Source: Marinimicrobium sp038419845 (GTDB lineage Bacteria; Pseudomonadota; Gammaproteobacteria; Pseudomonadales; Cellvibrionaceae). Taken from it: 64,000 nucleotides of DNA. The stretch spans positions 1-64,000 of the forward strand of contig NZ_JBCAQT010000019.1 in the NCBI RefSeq assembly GCF_038419845.1, written 5' to 3'. Positions within the stretch are counted from its first letter, which is position 1. Each line of letters begins with the position of its first letter. Under the pieces are notes generated by a model that searched no databases, was not told the DNA's origin, and saw nothing but the letters and a program-made list of their open reading frames with translations. Both the position numbers and the translations under genes were made by a program. Of the stretch, positions 18,488 through 29,100 are shown in pieces.

Positions 18488-19594
18488 ATGCCAACGGTTG
18501 CACATGACATCGAATACACCACTGTCCGGAACAACATCGATAAGCTGATCGATAATCTGGTCAATATCAAAGACGAAACCGGTGAGTTCCTGCTCAAGCT
18601 GGACGATGGCCGGGTCATTGATACCAAAGGCTGGGCCGGCTGGGAGTGGACCCACGGCATCGGCCTGTACGGGCTGATGAAGTACTGGGATATTACCGGC
18701 GACGAGAAGCCCAAAAAAATCATCGAAGACTGGTTCAGTGATCGGCTCAAGGAGGGGACACCCACCAAGAACGTGAACACCATGTCCCCGTTCCTGACCA
18801 TGGCCTATATGCACGAGCGTACCGGCGAGCGCAGCCACCTGCCATACCTCGACGTCTGGGCCGAGTGGATCATGCGCGACATGCCGCGCACTACAGAAAA
18901 TGGCCTGCAGCATATTGTTTTCAACTCCGAGAACTATCAGCAGCTGTGGGACGACACCCTGATGATGAGCGTCATGCCCCTGGCGAAAATCGGCCTGCTG
19001 CTTGATCGCCCCCACTATGTGGAGGAAGCCAAGCGTCAGTTCATGCTGCACGTGAAATATCTGGCGGACCGAAAAACCGGCCTCTGGTTCCACGGCTGGA
19101 CCTTTGACGGCAACCACAACTTTGCCGATGCCCTCTGGGCGCGAGGCAACAGCTGGGTCACCATCTCCATCCCCGAGTTTATCGAGTTGCTGGATCTGCC
19201 CAAGACCGATGGTCTGCGCATGTTCCTGGAAGAGACCCTGGAAGCCCAGGTCAAAGCGCTGCAGGAAACCCAGCATGAAGACGGCCTGTGGCACACGATC
19301 CTCGATGATCCCGACTCCTACCTGGAGGCCTCGGCTGCGGCGGGCTTCGCCTACGGCATTCTGAAAGGCATCCGCAAAGGCTATCTCGACAAAAAATACG
19401 AAGAAGTCGGCATCAAGGCGGTGAAAGCCGTGCTGAAAAACATCAGCGCCGATGGCGAGCTCCAGCAGGTCTCCTTCGGTACGCCGGTCTTTGACGACCT
19501 GCAGGGTTACCGGGATATTCCGCTGACCTCCATGCCCTACGGTCAGTCCATGGCCATCCTGTTGCTGGTCGAATACATGCACCACTACATCTGA
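18488..19594 (+). CDS. Cytoplasmic GH105 unsaturated rhamnogalacturonyl hydrolase (YteR-like)
   Basis: This 368-residue (alpha/alpha)6-barrel enzyme hydrolyses the unsaturated galacturonosyl-rhamnose made by RG lyases, giving rhamnose and a 4-deoxy-keto-uronate. No signal peptide is seen (the protein begins MPTVAHDIEY), so it should act in the cytoplasm. GH105 hallmarks are GWAGWEWTHGIGLYGL, the catalytic Asp region QLWDDTLMMSV, LWFHGW, ALWARGNSW and DPDSYLEASAAAGFAYG. The start at 18488 is chosen because it lies 50 bases after the PL26 stop; an upstream in-frame extension would overlap that gene and lacks similarity. The window encodes a second, exported GH105 (30010-31422). Confidence 0.93.
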   Translation: MPTVAHDIEYTTVRNNIDKLIDNLVNIKDETGEFLLKLDDGRVIDTKGWAGWEWTHGIGLYGLMKYWDITGDEKPKKIIEDWFSDRLKEGTPTKNVNTMSPFLTMAYMHERTGERSHLPYLDVWAEWIMRDMPRTTENGLQHIVFNSENYQQLWDDTLMMSVMPLAKIGLLLDRPHYVEEAKRQFMLHVKYLADRKTGLWFHGWTFDGNHNFADALWARGNSWVTISIPEFIELLDLPKTDGLRMFLEETLEAQVKALQETQHEDGLWHTILDDPDSYLEASAAAGFAYGILKGIRKGYLDKKYEEVGIKAVKAVLKNISADGELQQVSFGTPVFDDLQGYRDIPLTSMPYGQSMAILLLVEYMHHYI

Positions 19595-19676
19595 TCGACA
19601 CTGATCCCGGCCGCACCTGAGGGTGGGGCTGGGCCAGGTGAAACCTTGACAGTGCCGACCCGGAGATTTTCAAACC

Positions 19677-19991
19677 ATGGAAAAATTTGCCTTTGTCATG
19701 CAGCTCAAAGCGGGCTGTGAAGCCGAATACGAAAAGCGCCATGATGAAATCTGGCCGGAGCTGGTGGAACAACTCCGGGCCGCCGGCGTTTCGGACTACT
19801 CCATCTTTCTGCACCCAGAAACCCTGCAACTGTTCGGTGTGTTGAAACGCACCGATGATCACGGGATGGATGAGCTGCCGAAGACCGACATCATGCAGAA
19901 GTGGTGGCGCTACATGGCGGATATCATGGAGACCGAGGCCGATAACAGCCCGGTCTCCACGCCGCTGAAAACGGTATTCCACCAGGAGTAG
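19677..19991 (+). CDS. rhaM: L-rhamnose mutarotase
   Basis: This 104-residue protein interconverts the alpha and beta anomers of L-rhamnose, feeding rhamnose isomerase. It aligns along its whole length with E. coli RhaM: AFVMQL near the start, RHDEIWPEL with the catalytic His at residue 22, YSIFL, KWWRYMADIM and DNSPVS near the end. The length is that of the family. A ggag ribosome site precedes the ATG. It is the third gene of the operon, only 10 bases before the DUF1961 gene. Its presence confirms that rhamnose is a product of the island. Confidence 0.96.
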   Translation: MEKFAFVMQLKAGCEAEYEKRHDEIWPELVEQLRAAGVSDYSIFLHPETLQLFGVLKRTDDHGMDELPKTDIMQKWWRYMADIMETEADNSPVSTPLKTVFHQE

Positions 19992-20001
19992 CGGGGGCCC
20001 T

Positions 20002-20805
20002 ATGAGCAAGATTTCGTCAATTCGGGTTGAGGGATCGAGCAGGCACTGGACTTCATTGGCAGCGCTGCTGTTGCTGTGTCTGGTGGCTGGCTGTTCAATG
20101 GTGTCACCAAGGTCTGAGGCTGACCGCGCGGTGGATGTATTGCCAGAGCGAGGCGAGTTGCTCTATCGGGCCGATTTCGACGGCCCTGAATCGGTGGCCG
20201 ACTGGGTGATGGAAGGCCCGGGCGAAATCACCTTCGAGCAGGGCTGGATGGAGATGCATTCTCCCGACGAACAGGGCCATCACGTCTTCTGGTGTCCCGA
20301 GGACTTTCCGGACAGCTTTATCGCCCGCTGGGACGCCCAGAACCTCGATGACGAAGCAGGCCTGGTGATCGTCTTCTTTGCGGCACTCGGCGTTGATGGG
20401 CAGGATATATTCTCTCCCGATCTGCCCGAGCGGGATGGGACCTTTACTCAGTACACCGAAGGTGAGATCAAGAGCTACCACATCTCCTACTACGCCAACG
20501 CCGCTCACAATCCGGGTCGTGGTCACGCCAACTTGCGCAAGAACAATACCTTCAGCCTTTTACAGAAGGGCGAAATCGGGATTCCGGCGGACTCGATGCA
20601 GGAGCATGAGATCACCCTGGTGAAAGAGGGCGACCGGATCCGGCTGTACATAGATGACCGGAAGGTCATTGATTACACCGACGATACCCCAGTGGTCGAT
20701 GGCGTCGATACGGGCAGCGCGCTGGGCGGTGGGAAAATCGGCTTCCGGCAAATGAAGTGGACCCACTTCCGCTATAAAAATCTCCGGGTTTACGCGCTCC
20801 CATAG
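20002..20805 (+). CDS. DUF1961 (YesU-like) lipoprotein of the RG-I operon
   Basis: This 267-residue lipoprotein has a signal ending in lipobox LVAGC. The mature part resembles the DUF1961 family, a concanavalin-like beta-sandwich represented by YesU in the Bacillus subtilis rhamnogalacturonan (yes/yte) cluster. Matching segments are LLYRADFDGPESVADW, HHVFWCPEDFPDSFIARWD, YHISYYANAAHNPGRG and RLYIDDRKVIDYTDD. Its enzymatic role, if any, is not established. The fold suggests carbohydrate binding or hydrolysis. It sits between rhaM and GH31 with short gaps, so it is co-transcribed. Recurrence of this family in RG clusters of distant bacteria supports a conserved function. Confidence 0.8.
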   Translation: MSKISSIRVEGSSRHWTSLAALLLLCLVAGCSMVSPRSEADRAVDVLPERGELLYRADFDGPESVADWVMEGPGEITFEQGWMEMHSPDEQGHHVFWCPEDFPDSFIARWDAQNLDDEAGLVIVFFAALGVDGQDIFSPDLPERDGTFTQYTEGEIKSYHISYYANAAHNPGRGHANLRKNNTFSLLQKGEIGIPADSMQEHEITLVKEGDRIRLYIDDRKVIDYTDDTPVVDGVDTGSALGGGKIGFRQMKWTHFRYKNLRVYALP

Positions 20806-20852
20806 GGAAGCCCGGCAACTGTCCCCACAGGCACTCCTTACCGGAGGTACCC

Positions 20853-23354
20853 ATGCCCAGAGAATGGTCGTATGTCTCGCGTCAGCTGTTCATCAGAGGA
20901 CTCGTTTTACTGTGTGTCCCGCTTTTTATTGGCATTGTCGAGGCCAAGGCGAGCGCGGGTGAAATAGAGTCAGAGCCGGAGCGTGAAGGTAACGTTATCA
21001 GGTTTTCTACAACGAGCCTGGAGCTTCAGATCGAGTTCTGTACCCCATCCATGGTGCGCATCCGCAGCAGCCGGGATCGTGAGTTTGACGAGGATGCGGG
21101 ACTCGGGCTGATGGTTACCCGGCATGATTGGCCAGCGGTAGCCGTCAGCACGGCGGAAGAAACCGATTTCTATGAGCTGGAATCAGAACAATTGCTCGTT
21201 CGTGTCTATAAATCGCCGGTGCAATTGGAATTCTACTCTTCTGACGGAACTCTATTGTCCACCGAGCGGATCGAAGACGGGGGCATGGTACAGGACGAGG
21301 CGGGAGTCTCAGTCCATAAAAAGCTGCATGACGAAGAGCAGGTGTTCGGTTTTGGCCAGCGCATGGACTTTGTCAACCAACGGGGCAAGCAGCTGGAGCT
21401 GACCGTCGGGCGCGGCATGGGCCGGCCCCATATCATCGGGGCCTACAATATTCTGGAGGCCAACTACAGCCCGGTGCCATTCTTCATGAGTACGCGCGGC
21501 TACGGTACTTTCCTCCATACCCCCTACACCTCCAACTGGGACATGGGAAAGTCCGATCCGGGGGCCTACTCCTTTCAGGCCGAAGGCGGGGAGCTGGATT
21601 ACTACTTCATGGCGGGCGCTGAGTTTCCGTCCCTTCTGGATCAGTACACCTCCGTCACCGGCAAGTCACCGCTTCTGCCCAAATTCGCTCACGGTCTCCA
21701 TGTCGGGACTTATAGTGGTGGCACCTGGGGCTACGAGAAACACACCTCCACCGATTATGTGGTCAACCTGGGCCGCAAGTTCCGCGAGAAAAACATCCCG
21801 GTGGACCTGATCCATCTGGATTCCACCTGGCGGATGTTCGGCGAGCAGGGCGGCAGTGGCGCCACAACGTTTGAATGGCGCGAGACCTTTGATGACCCCG
21901 AAGCCATGTTCGACCAGCTCTACGAGATGGGTTACAGCATGGTGGGTGTTCATGTACGCCCCCGCTACGACAATGGCAAACAGTACAAACTTCTGGATCG
22001 CGCCCGTGAAGCGGGTATGGTCTATCCCGAGCCCGATAATGCCGGCGAGTTCGTCAACTTCTTCGATCAAGAGGCGGTGGACTGGTGGTGGGAGAATGGG
22101 GCCATGAAGGTGGTCTCCCAGGGTGCCATGTTTTTCAAGACCGACGAAGGCAGCGCTTTTGGTCGAAAGGCTAATGAAAGCGACAAGACCGGCCCCACCG
22201 GGCCGGAAGCCGAGCGCCTGCACAATCTCTTCCCGCTGGCCTATGCCAAAGCGCCTTTTGAGAAGTTCAGCGAACATAATGAAATGCGCGGCTTCAACCT
22301 GACGCGCGAGGGCTACGCCGGTATTCAGCGCTATCCCTATCTCTGGGCGGGCGACTGGCCCAGCGAATGGCAATACTTCAAACCGGTCATCCGCGCCGGG
22401 CTCAATATGGGGCTTTCCGGCGTGGGGTACTGGTCCCACAACATGGGCGGTTTCGAACACGACCCGGACCCTGAGCTCTATATTCGCTGGAGTCAGTTTG
22501 GACTTTTCAGCCCCATCGCGCATCTGTTCGGGATGGATCACCCCGGCTACAAGGAGCCCTGGAGTTATGGGGAAGAAGCTGAGCGGATTTTCAAGCAATA
22601 CGACCGCATGCGCTACCGGTTCATTCCCTACATCTACAGCGAAGCCTATCAGATGCACCGGACCGGTATGCCCATGATGCGGGCGCTGGTGCTGGAGTAT
22701 CAGGACGATGAGAACACCCATGATATCGACGACCAGTATCTTTTTGGCCGCAACCTGCTGATCGCACCGGTCACCACCAAAGGCGCACAAACACGGGTGG
22801 TCTATCTGCCGGAGGGCACCTGGTACGGTTACTGGAGTGGCGAACCTTATGAGGGCAAGCGCTACTACAATATTGTCACACCCCTGGAAAAGTTGCCCAT
22901 CTTCGTCAAGGCTGGTGGCATTCTTCCCCAGCAGAAAGTCCTGAATCTGGGCCGTGAAACGGCCGATACCATCAACCTTGAGATCTTTCCCGGTGGCGAG
23001 TCCTCTTACGACATCTACGATGATGATGGCAAGAGCAAAGCGTATGAGTCCGGCGACTACGCCATTACCGAAGTCTCCGCGAAAGAAGAAGCGGAACAGA
23101 CACTTGTCAGTATCAAGGCGCCGCGTGGGGACTACAAGCTGGCCGAGCGCTCCTACACACTGAAAATCCGCCGCGATAGCGCACCCGAATCCGTCACGGA
23201 AGAGTCCAGTCGGCTTCCTGCATTCTCCGCTTTGTCTGAGTATGAAAACAGCCAACCGCAGGCCGGCTGGTATTTTGATGAGGAGGCCGGCGCGCTCTAT
23301 GTGAGGCTGGCGGGAAGCAGCCAGAACGATATTTCCGTGGTAGTCAAAAAGTAG
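20853..23354 (+). CDS. Exported glycoside hydrolase family 31 enzyme
   Basis: This 833-residue retaining alpha-glycosidase has a Sec signal peptide ending near AKASA. The start has ggagg 5 bases upstream. The GH31 TIM barrel is clear: IPVDLIHLDSTW, the nucleophile region FFKTDEGSAFG with Asp 431, the acid/base region LWAGDWPSEW with Asp 501, and GVGYWSHNMGGF. It ends with the usual C-terminal beta domains (VYLPEGTWYGYWSGE; DIYDDDGKS). GH31 includes alpha-glucosidases, alpha-xylosidases and alpha-galactosidases, and the exact sugar cannot be read from the sequence. In this operon a side-chain or alpha-galactosyl role on RG-I is plausible. Confidence 0.9.
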   Translation: MPREWSYVSRQLFIRGLVLLCVPLFIGIVEAKASAGEIESEPEREGNVIRFSTTSLELQIEFCTPSMVRIRSSRDREFDEDAGLGLMVTRHDWPAVAVSTAEETDFYELESEQLLVRVYKSPVQLEFYSSDGTLLSTERIEDGGMVQDEAGVSVHKKLHDEEQVFGFGQRMDFVNQRGKQLELTVGRGMGRPHIIGAYNILEANYSPVPFFMSTRGYGTFLHTPYTSNWDMGKSDPGAYSFQAEGGELDYYFMAGAEFPSLLDQYTSVTGKSPLLPKFAHGLHVGTYSGGTWGYEKHTSTDYVVNLGRKFREKNIPVDLIHLDSTWRMFGEQGGSGATTFEWRETFDDPEAMFDQLYEMGYSMVGVHVRPRYDNGKQYKLLDRAREAGMVYPEPDNAGEFVNFFDQEAVDWWWENGAMKVVSQGAMFFKTDEGSAFGRKANESDKTGPTGPEAERLHNLFPLAYAKAPFEKFSEHNEMRGFNLTREGYAGIQRYPYLWAGDWPSEWQYFKPVIRAGLNMGLSGVGYWSHNMGGFEHDPDPELYIRWSQFGLFSPIAHLFGMDHPGYKEPWSYGEEAERIFKQYDRMRYRFIPYIYSEAYQMHRTGMPMMRALVLEYQDDENTHDIDDQYLFGRNLLIAPVTTKGAQTRVVYLPEGTWYGYWSGEPYEGKRYYNIVTPLEKLPIFVKAGGILPQQKVLNLGRETADTINLEIFPGGESSYDIYDDDGKSKAYESGDYAITEVSAKEEAEQTLVSIKAPRGDYKLAERSYTLKIRRDSAPESVTEESSRLPAFSALSEYENSQPQAGWYFDEEAGALYVRLAGSSQNDISVVVKK

Positions 23355-23416
23355 TCTTCGTTAGCGAATACGCACGAAGCATGTGAGAGAACACAAATAA
23401 CAGGATCCCTGAGACC

Positions 23417-26122
23417 ATGAAACATCCCAGACTATTTTCTTTGTTGGCCATCACGCTCTTGTCCTCGGCCTGTTCCGCTCAGGCCGAACCCGAGGTGCAG
23501 GTGCAGTGGCTGAACGATAACGACGACCGCGACACGGTGGGCGCCACCTGGGGCACGCCCTGGCCACAGGGCGAAGTCGAGGCCACCGAGGAGTTCATTC
23601 TGGAATCCGGGTCCGGGCAGTCGCTGCCCGTCCAGAGCTGGCCGCTGGCCTACTGGCCCGATGGCTCCCTTAAGTGGACCGGGCATGCGATTGCACCGCT
23701 TGGGACGGATGCCGGCGCGCTCAGCCTTCGTCCCGGCGATGCCGTTCAGCCAGATAAAGCGCTGACGGTACAGGAAAGCGGAGATACTATCCGCGTGGAC
23801 ACGGGGCTGATTCAGGCCGTCGTTTCCAGATCTGGCAATCGGCTGATCCAGTCAATCACCCGCGAAGGCCGAAAGACGCTGAACGACGGTCGCCTCGTGA
23901 TTCTGTCCCAGAACCAGGCCGAGCCCGAAGTCGGGCAGCCGCTGACGATAGAGTCGTTCACCGGGCAACTCGACAAAGTGACCCTGGAGCAGGACGGGCC
24001 GCTGCGGGCGGTCGTCAAGCTGGAAGGTAGGCATGTTGGTGAGAACGGACGGGCCTGGATTCCCTTTGTGGTGCGACTCTACTTTTACGCCGGCGACGAT
24101 TCGGTGCGCATGGTGCACACCATGATTTATGACGGTGACCAGGAGACCGACTTCATTCGCGGTGTGGGCGTCCGGTTTGATGCACCCATGGAAGGACCAC
24201 TGCACGATCGGCATGTGCGTTTTTCCGGCGAGGACGACGGCATTTTTGGCGAGGCGGTGCGCGGGATTACCGGCCTGCGGCGCAACCCCGGTCAAGCCGT
24301 GCGCGAAGCGCAAATCGAGGGCCGGGCGACACCGCCTCTGGAGGAATGGGCCCCCAGTGTTTCCGAGCGCCTGGATGTGATTCCCGCCTTTGGCGATTTC
24401 ACGCTTTCCCAACTGACCGCCGACTCCTTTGAAATACGCAAACGCACCCAGCCCGGTCTGGCCTGGCTGGATTCCGCCGAAGGCACTCGCTCCAGTGGCC
24501 TGGGTTACATCGGTAGCCCCGAGGGTGGTGTGGCTTTCGGTATCCGCGACTTCTGGCAGAGCCACTCGTCCCAGCTCGACATCCGCGATGCGAGAACGGA
24601 TGCGGCGGAAGTCACGATGTGGCTCTGGGCTCCGGAGGGCCGCGCCATGGACATGCGTTTCTATCACGACGGCATGGGCCTGGATACCCACGAGAAACAG
24701 CTCGATGCCATGGGCGTGACCTACGAGGATTACGAGCCCGGCTTTGACAGTGCCACCGGCGTGGCCCGCACCAGCGAGTTGCGGATCTGGGCGCTCTCGG
24801 GCACACCGGATCGCGGCACTACGGTCCAGATGGCACGGACCCTGGCCGAGCCACCGCAGATGGTTGCCCGCCCTCAGGACTATGAAACAGCCGGCGTGTT
24901 CGGCGCGGCCATCTGGGATCTGCCGGATCGTTCCACCCCCGCGAAAGCCGCGATTGAAGATCAGGTCGACTTTTATCTGGACTTCTATCTGACCCAGGTA
25001 GAGGAGCACAACTGGTACGGCTTCTGGGACTATGGCGATGTGATGCACACCTATGACCACGACCGCCATACCTGGCGTTACGACGTGGGCGGTTTTGCCT
25101 GGGCCAACTCCGAATTGTCGCCCGACATCTGGCTCTGGTACTCCTTTCTGCGCACCGGCCGGGACGACGTCTTCCAGATGGCCGAGGCGATGACCCGCCA
25201 CACCGGTGAAGTCGACGTCTATCATCTGGGGCGCTTTGAAGGTCTCGGCTCACGTCACAACGTCAAGCACTGGGGCGATAGCGCCAAGCAACTGCGCATC
25301 AGTACGCCCGCCAACCGTCGCTTCTATTACTTCCTGACCGCGGACGAACGCACAGGCGATCTGATGCGCGCGACTCTCGGCGCCGAGCGTCGTCTACTGG
25401 ACGTGCCGCCGCTGCGCAAACTCAATCGCCCCGAGCCGGACTTCATGGGCAAGCCTTACTCCATGATGCTGGGGCTGGGCACCGACTGGAATTCCGTGGC
25501 CGCTGCCTGGCTGACCGAATGGGAACGCACGGGTGAACCGGAATATCGGGACAGGCTGTTGACCGCCATGCGCAGCATCGGAGACCTGGATCTGGGGTTG
25601 CTCTCCCAGGGTACCGCCTACGACCCTGATAGCGGTCGATTCTACCGGGTGGGCGAGGGCGTATCCGCCTCCCACCTGGCCATGGTCTTTGGCGGTGTCG
25701 AGATCAATGCCGAACTGATTCAGCTGCTTGATGTGCCCGAGTACGAGGCCGCCTTTGTTCAATACGGCCGCTTTTTCAACGCACCCCGGGAAGAGAAGGC
25801 CGAGATCATCGGGCAACCCTATAACCGTAATCTGAACCTGGGGCAGGCGCATTCGCGCATGACCGCCTACTCCGCCTGGAAGCTGGACGATGAGGTCCTG
25901 GCGGAGCGCGCCTGGGAGGAATTCTTCGGTGCCAGGGCCGGTATCCCGGTCTTCGGATCACCCTATCCGACCAAAACGGTCACGCCGCCCGAGGTGCTGT
26001 CGCCGGTGACCGAAGCGCGCGGTGTATCCACCAATGCGGTGTCGCAATTTGGTCTGACTGCGATTCAGATCATGGCCCTGATTGGCGAGGAGGCGCCGGA
26101 AGAAATTCCGGAGCGCGACTGA
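23417..26122 (+). CDS. Second exo-rhamnogalacturonan lyase-like protein (PL26/PcRGLX family), Sec lipoprotein
   Basis: This 901-residue paralogue of the operon's first gene is similar along its whole length: WGTPWPQGEV, PVQSWPLAYWPDGSLKWT, EHNWYGFWDYGDVMHTYD, FEGLGSRHNVKHWG. It has a Sec signal with lipobox SSAC instead of a Tat signal, so the two copies reach the periplasm or membrane by different routes. The C-terminal third has an inserted segment relative to the first copy (around FFGARAGIPVFGSPYPTKTV). The two may differ in chain length or acetylation preference. The gap to the next gene is only one base. Confidence 0.88.
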   Translation: MKHPRLFSLLAITLLSSACSAQAEPEVQVQWLNDNDDRDTVGATWGTPWPQGEVEATEEFILESGSGQSLPVQSWPLAYWPDGSLKWTGHAIAPLGTDAGALSLRPGDAVQPDKALTVQESGDTIRVDTGLIQAVVSRSGNRLIQSITREGRKTLNDGRLVILSQNQAEPEVGQPLTIESFTGQLDKVTLEQDGPLRAVVKLEGRHVGENGRAWIPFVVRLYFYAGDDSVRMVHTMIYDGDQETDFIRGVGVRFDAPMEGPLHDRHVRFSGEDDGIFGEAVRGITGLRRNPGQAVREAQIEGRATPPLEEWAPSVSERLDVIPAFGDFTLSQLTADSFEIRKRTQPGLAWLDSAEGTRSSGLGYIGSPEGGVAFGIRDFWQSHSSQLDIRDARTDAAEVTMWLWAPEGRAMDMRFYHDGMGLDTHEKQLDAMGVTYEDYEPGFDSATGVARTSELRIWALSGTPDRGTTVQMARTLAEPPQMVARPQDYETAGVFGAAIWDLPDRSTPAKAAIEDQVDFYLDFYLTQVEEHNWYGFWDYGDVMHTYDHDRHTWRYDVGGFAWANSELSPDIWLWYSFLRTGRDDVFQMAEAMTRHTGEVDVYHLGRFEGLGSRHNVKHWGDSAKQLRISTPANRRFYYFLTADERTGDLMRATLGAERRLLDVPPLRKLNRPEPDFMGKPYSMMLGLGTDWNSVAAAWLTEWERTGEPEYRDRLLTAMRSIGDLDLGLLSQGTAYDPDSGRFYRVGEGVSASHLAMVFGGVEINAELIQLLDVPEYEAAFVQYGRFFNAPREEKAEIIGQPYNRNLNLGQAHSRMTAYSAWKLDDEVLAERAWEEFFGARAGIPVFGSPYPTKTVTPPEVLSPVTEARGVSTNAVSQFGLTAIQIMALIGEEAPEEIPERD

Positions 26123-26123
26123 T

Positions 26124-29100
26124 ATGGATTATCGGTCTTTCGCAGAGTCTTCAAAATTGGCGGGCGCAGTAATACGGCGCTTTTTATTCCTCTCGCTATT
26201 GTTCCCGCTGGTCGCGCAGGCGACCGAGATTCGGCCGCTTCCGGCCGAGACGTCCGAAACGCAGCAATCGACCGCGTTTCCTCTGGTGGTGAATGAGCGT
26301 GCCGCGCCCCTGGTGCTGGCCGATGATGCGCCCGAAGTGATCCGGATTGCGGTCAAGGATTTCGCGGATGACGTTGAGCGTGTGACCGGAAGTCGCCCGG
26401 ACATTCGCCACCGGCCGCCCGGAAACAATGCCCCCTATGTCCAGGTGGGGGTTCACCCGGAGTTGGACGGTCGCTGGGAAGCCTTCCGGCTTTCGTCAAA
26501 TGCCCAGGTGCTGGCCGTGGAAGGGGCCGACCCGCGCGGGGTGGCCTATGGCATCTACGAGCTCTCGCGTCGTATCGGTGTCTCTCCCTGGTACTGGTGG
26601 GCGGATGTGCCCGTTGAACCCAGGGACAAGCTTTATCTGACCGCGGCCCGGGAACCCATCGACGAGCCCGCCGTGCGTTACCGGGGGATCTTTATCAACG
26701 ATGAATGCTGGGGTCTGGGCGCCTGGGCCCGCAAGACCTTTGATCCGGACACCGGCACTCTCGGCCCGAAGATTTATGAGCGGGTGTTTGAATTGTTGCT
26801 GCGCCTGCGTGCCAACGCCCTCTGGCCCGGCATGCACCCCTGTACCACGCCTTTCCATCAGGTGGAGGGCAACAGCGAGCTGGCCGATGACTACGCCATC
26901 GTGGTCGGCTCGAGCCACGCCGAACCCATGTTGCGCAACAACGTCGGGGAGTGGGAGGAGCCCAAGGACCACTACAACTTCCTGACGCACCGCGACAAGG
27001 TCATGAATTATTGGGAAGAACGGGTAAAAGAACGCCGCTCCGGCGAGAGCCTCTGGACCCTGGGCATGCGCGGCATTCACGACAGCGGTATTGTGGGCCC
27101 GGAATCCCAGGAAGAGCGCCTCGATGTGCTGGAGGAGTTGTTCGAAGCGCAGCGCGGCCTCCTGGCCAAACATTTGGGCGATGGTGATCCCACAGAGGCG
27201 GCGCAGATTTTTGTGCCCTACAAAGAAGTGCTCAAGGATTACAACGCGGGATTGAAGGTGCCGGAGGATGTGATCATCGTCTGGCCGGATGACAACTTCG
27301 GTTATGTGCGCCGTTACGCCACGCCGGAAGAGCGGGAGCGCCCCGGAGGTCTGGGCGTCTACTACCATCAGTCATATCTCGGTTCACCGCTGTCCTGGCT
27401 CTGGCTCGATTCCCAGTCGGTGTCCCTCGTCTGGTCCGAAATGACCCGGGCCTACGAACAGGGCGCGAATGCTTTCTGGGTCGGGAACGTCGGTGATATC
27501 AAGGCCCACGAGTTGAGCACGGAGTATTTTCTCGACCTCGCCTGGAACGCGGATCGGGCGGGCCCGGAGACACCTATGCAGTTCTTGCACGACATGGCCG
27601 CCCGGGATTTTGGCACCGAACTTGCCGATGCCATTGCCAACCTCTGGAAGCGTCATCAGCACCTGGCCTTTGCGCGCAAACCGGAACATCTGCAGTGGCA
27701 TCTGTCCCTGGAGCCTTACCAGCCGACCGAGCTGAACGACGCAGAGATTCATCGGCGCCTGGACGCTTATGAGGACCTGGTGGTGGATATGGCGCAGGTG
27801 GCGAGCGACGTGCCGGAAGCGGCACAGGATGCCTTCTACCAGCTGGTGGAGTATCCGATCCGGGCGGCAGCGGCGGCCAACGAGCGCTACTTTCTGGTAG
27901 AGCTGGCTCGCCGGCAGAATGTGCGCGGTGCGGACGTCGCTGAAACGACCTTTGCCAAAGCCGAAGACGCTGCGCAACGGATCGAGACTCTGACGGAGCG
28001 CTACAATAAAGAAATGGCCGATGGTAAGTGGCGGCATATTCTCACCGCTGGTGGGGTGGCCCCCGACGATTGGCTTCGCTTCCAGCCCGAGCCCATTCCG
28101 CCTCTGGGCTCGCAAGAGGATGTGGTGCGAGAGTCACTGTCTGAATCGGAGGACAACCGGTTCGATGCCAATCCAGCGCCGTCCGATGCGCAAGCGGGAG
28201 ATTTCTTTGAGTCGGAAGGTGTGGTGTCCATCAACGCCGGACACTTTACCGACCGCGAAGACAATGCCGAGGGCGGCTGGCGAGCGGTGGAAGGCCTGGG
28301 CCGTACCGGTTCGGCGGTCACGGTACTGCCGTCCACTCTGGAGTTCGACGCCGATGCCGTGCCCCGGCTGAGCTATCGTTTCCACGTCGCAACGGGCGGT
28401 AAAGCGCAAGTCCATGTCCGGCTGCTGCCAACCCATCCGATTGTTCCCGGCAATGATCTGCGCCTGGCGCTCGCCGTGGACGATGGCGAGCCGATTCCGC
28501 TCGCGGTGACCGAGGGCTTTGATACCTACAGTGACGAATGGAAAGAACGGGTCCTTTCCAATGCCACCGAAGTCAGCCTGGAGCTGCCGGAGAAGCTGGC
28601 ACCCGGCTGGCATACGCTGCATCTGGTCGCGGTGGATGCCGGGGTTGTCGTGGACAAAATCGTGATCGATTTCGGGGGCCTCCAACCCTCCTATGACGGT
28701 CCGCCGGAAACCCGTGTCATGAAATCGAAGGCCGCAAACGCCGAAAGCCAATCCTGGTGGTTTGATTTTGGTGCCGGCCCGGTGGCCGATGGTTACCGGG
28801 GCGTTGATGCGGATACCCGGTATTCGCCCGAGCGCGGCTATGGCTTTGTCGGTGCCAATACTCCCGAGTGCATCCGGGGCGGGGAGGATGCGCTGAGCGG
28901 CGATGCCTGCGAGTCTGCGGAGCCGTTTACCCTGGCCGTGGATGTGCCCGAAGGGAACTACGAGGTGTCCGTTCTTTTTGGCTTGCCGGAATCGTCAGCG
29001 GACACCACGGTCAAGGCCGAGGCACGCCGGCTGATGCTGCGCTCTGTCCCGACCCGGGCCGGTGAGCGGGCGAGGGCAACCTTCACCGTGAACCGGCGGA

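Noticed and set aside
21666..23255. Open frame of 529 codons on the minus strand across the GH31 gene
   Set aside because: It mirrors the GH31 coding frame and has no ribosome site or recognisable domain.
23852..25225. Open frame of 457 codons on the minus strand opposite the second PL26 gene
   Set aside because: It is an antisense shadow with no motif; the plus-strand reading matches its PL26 paralogue over the full length.
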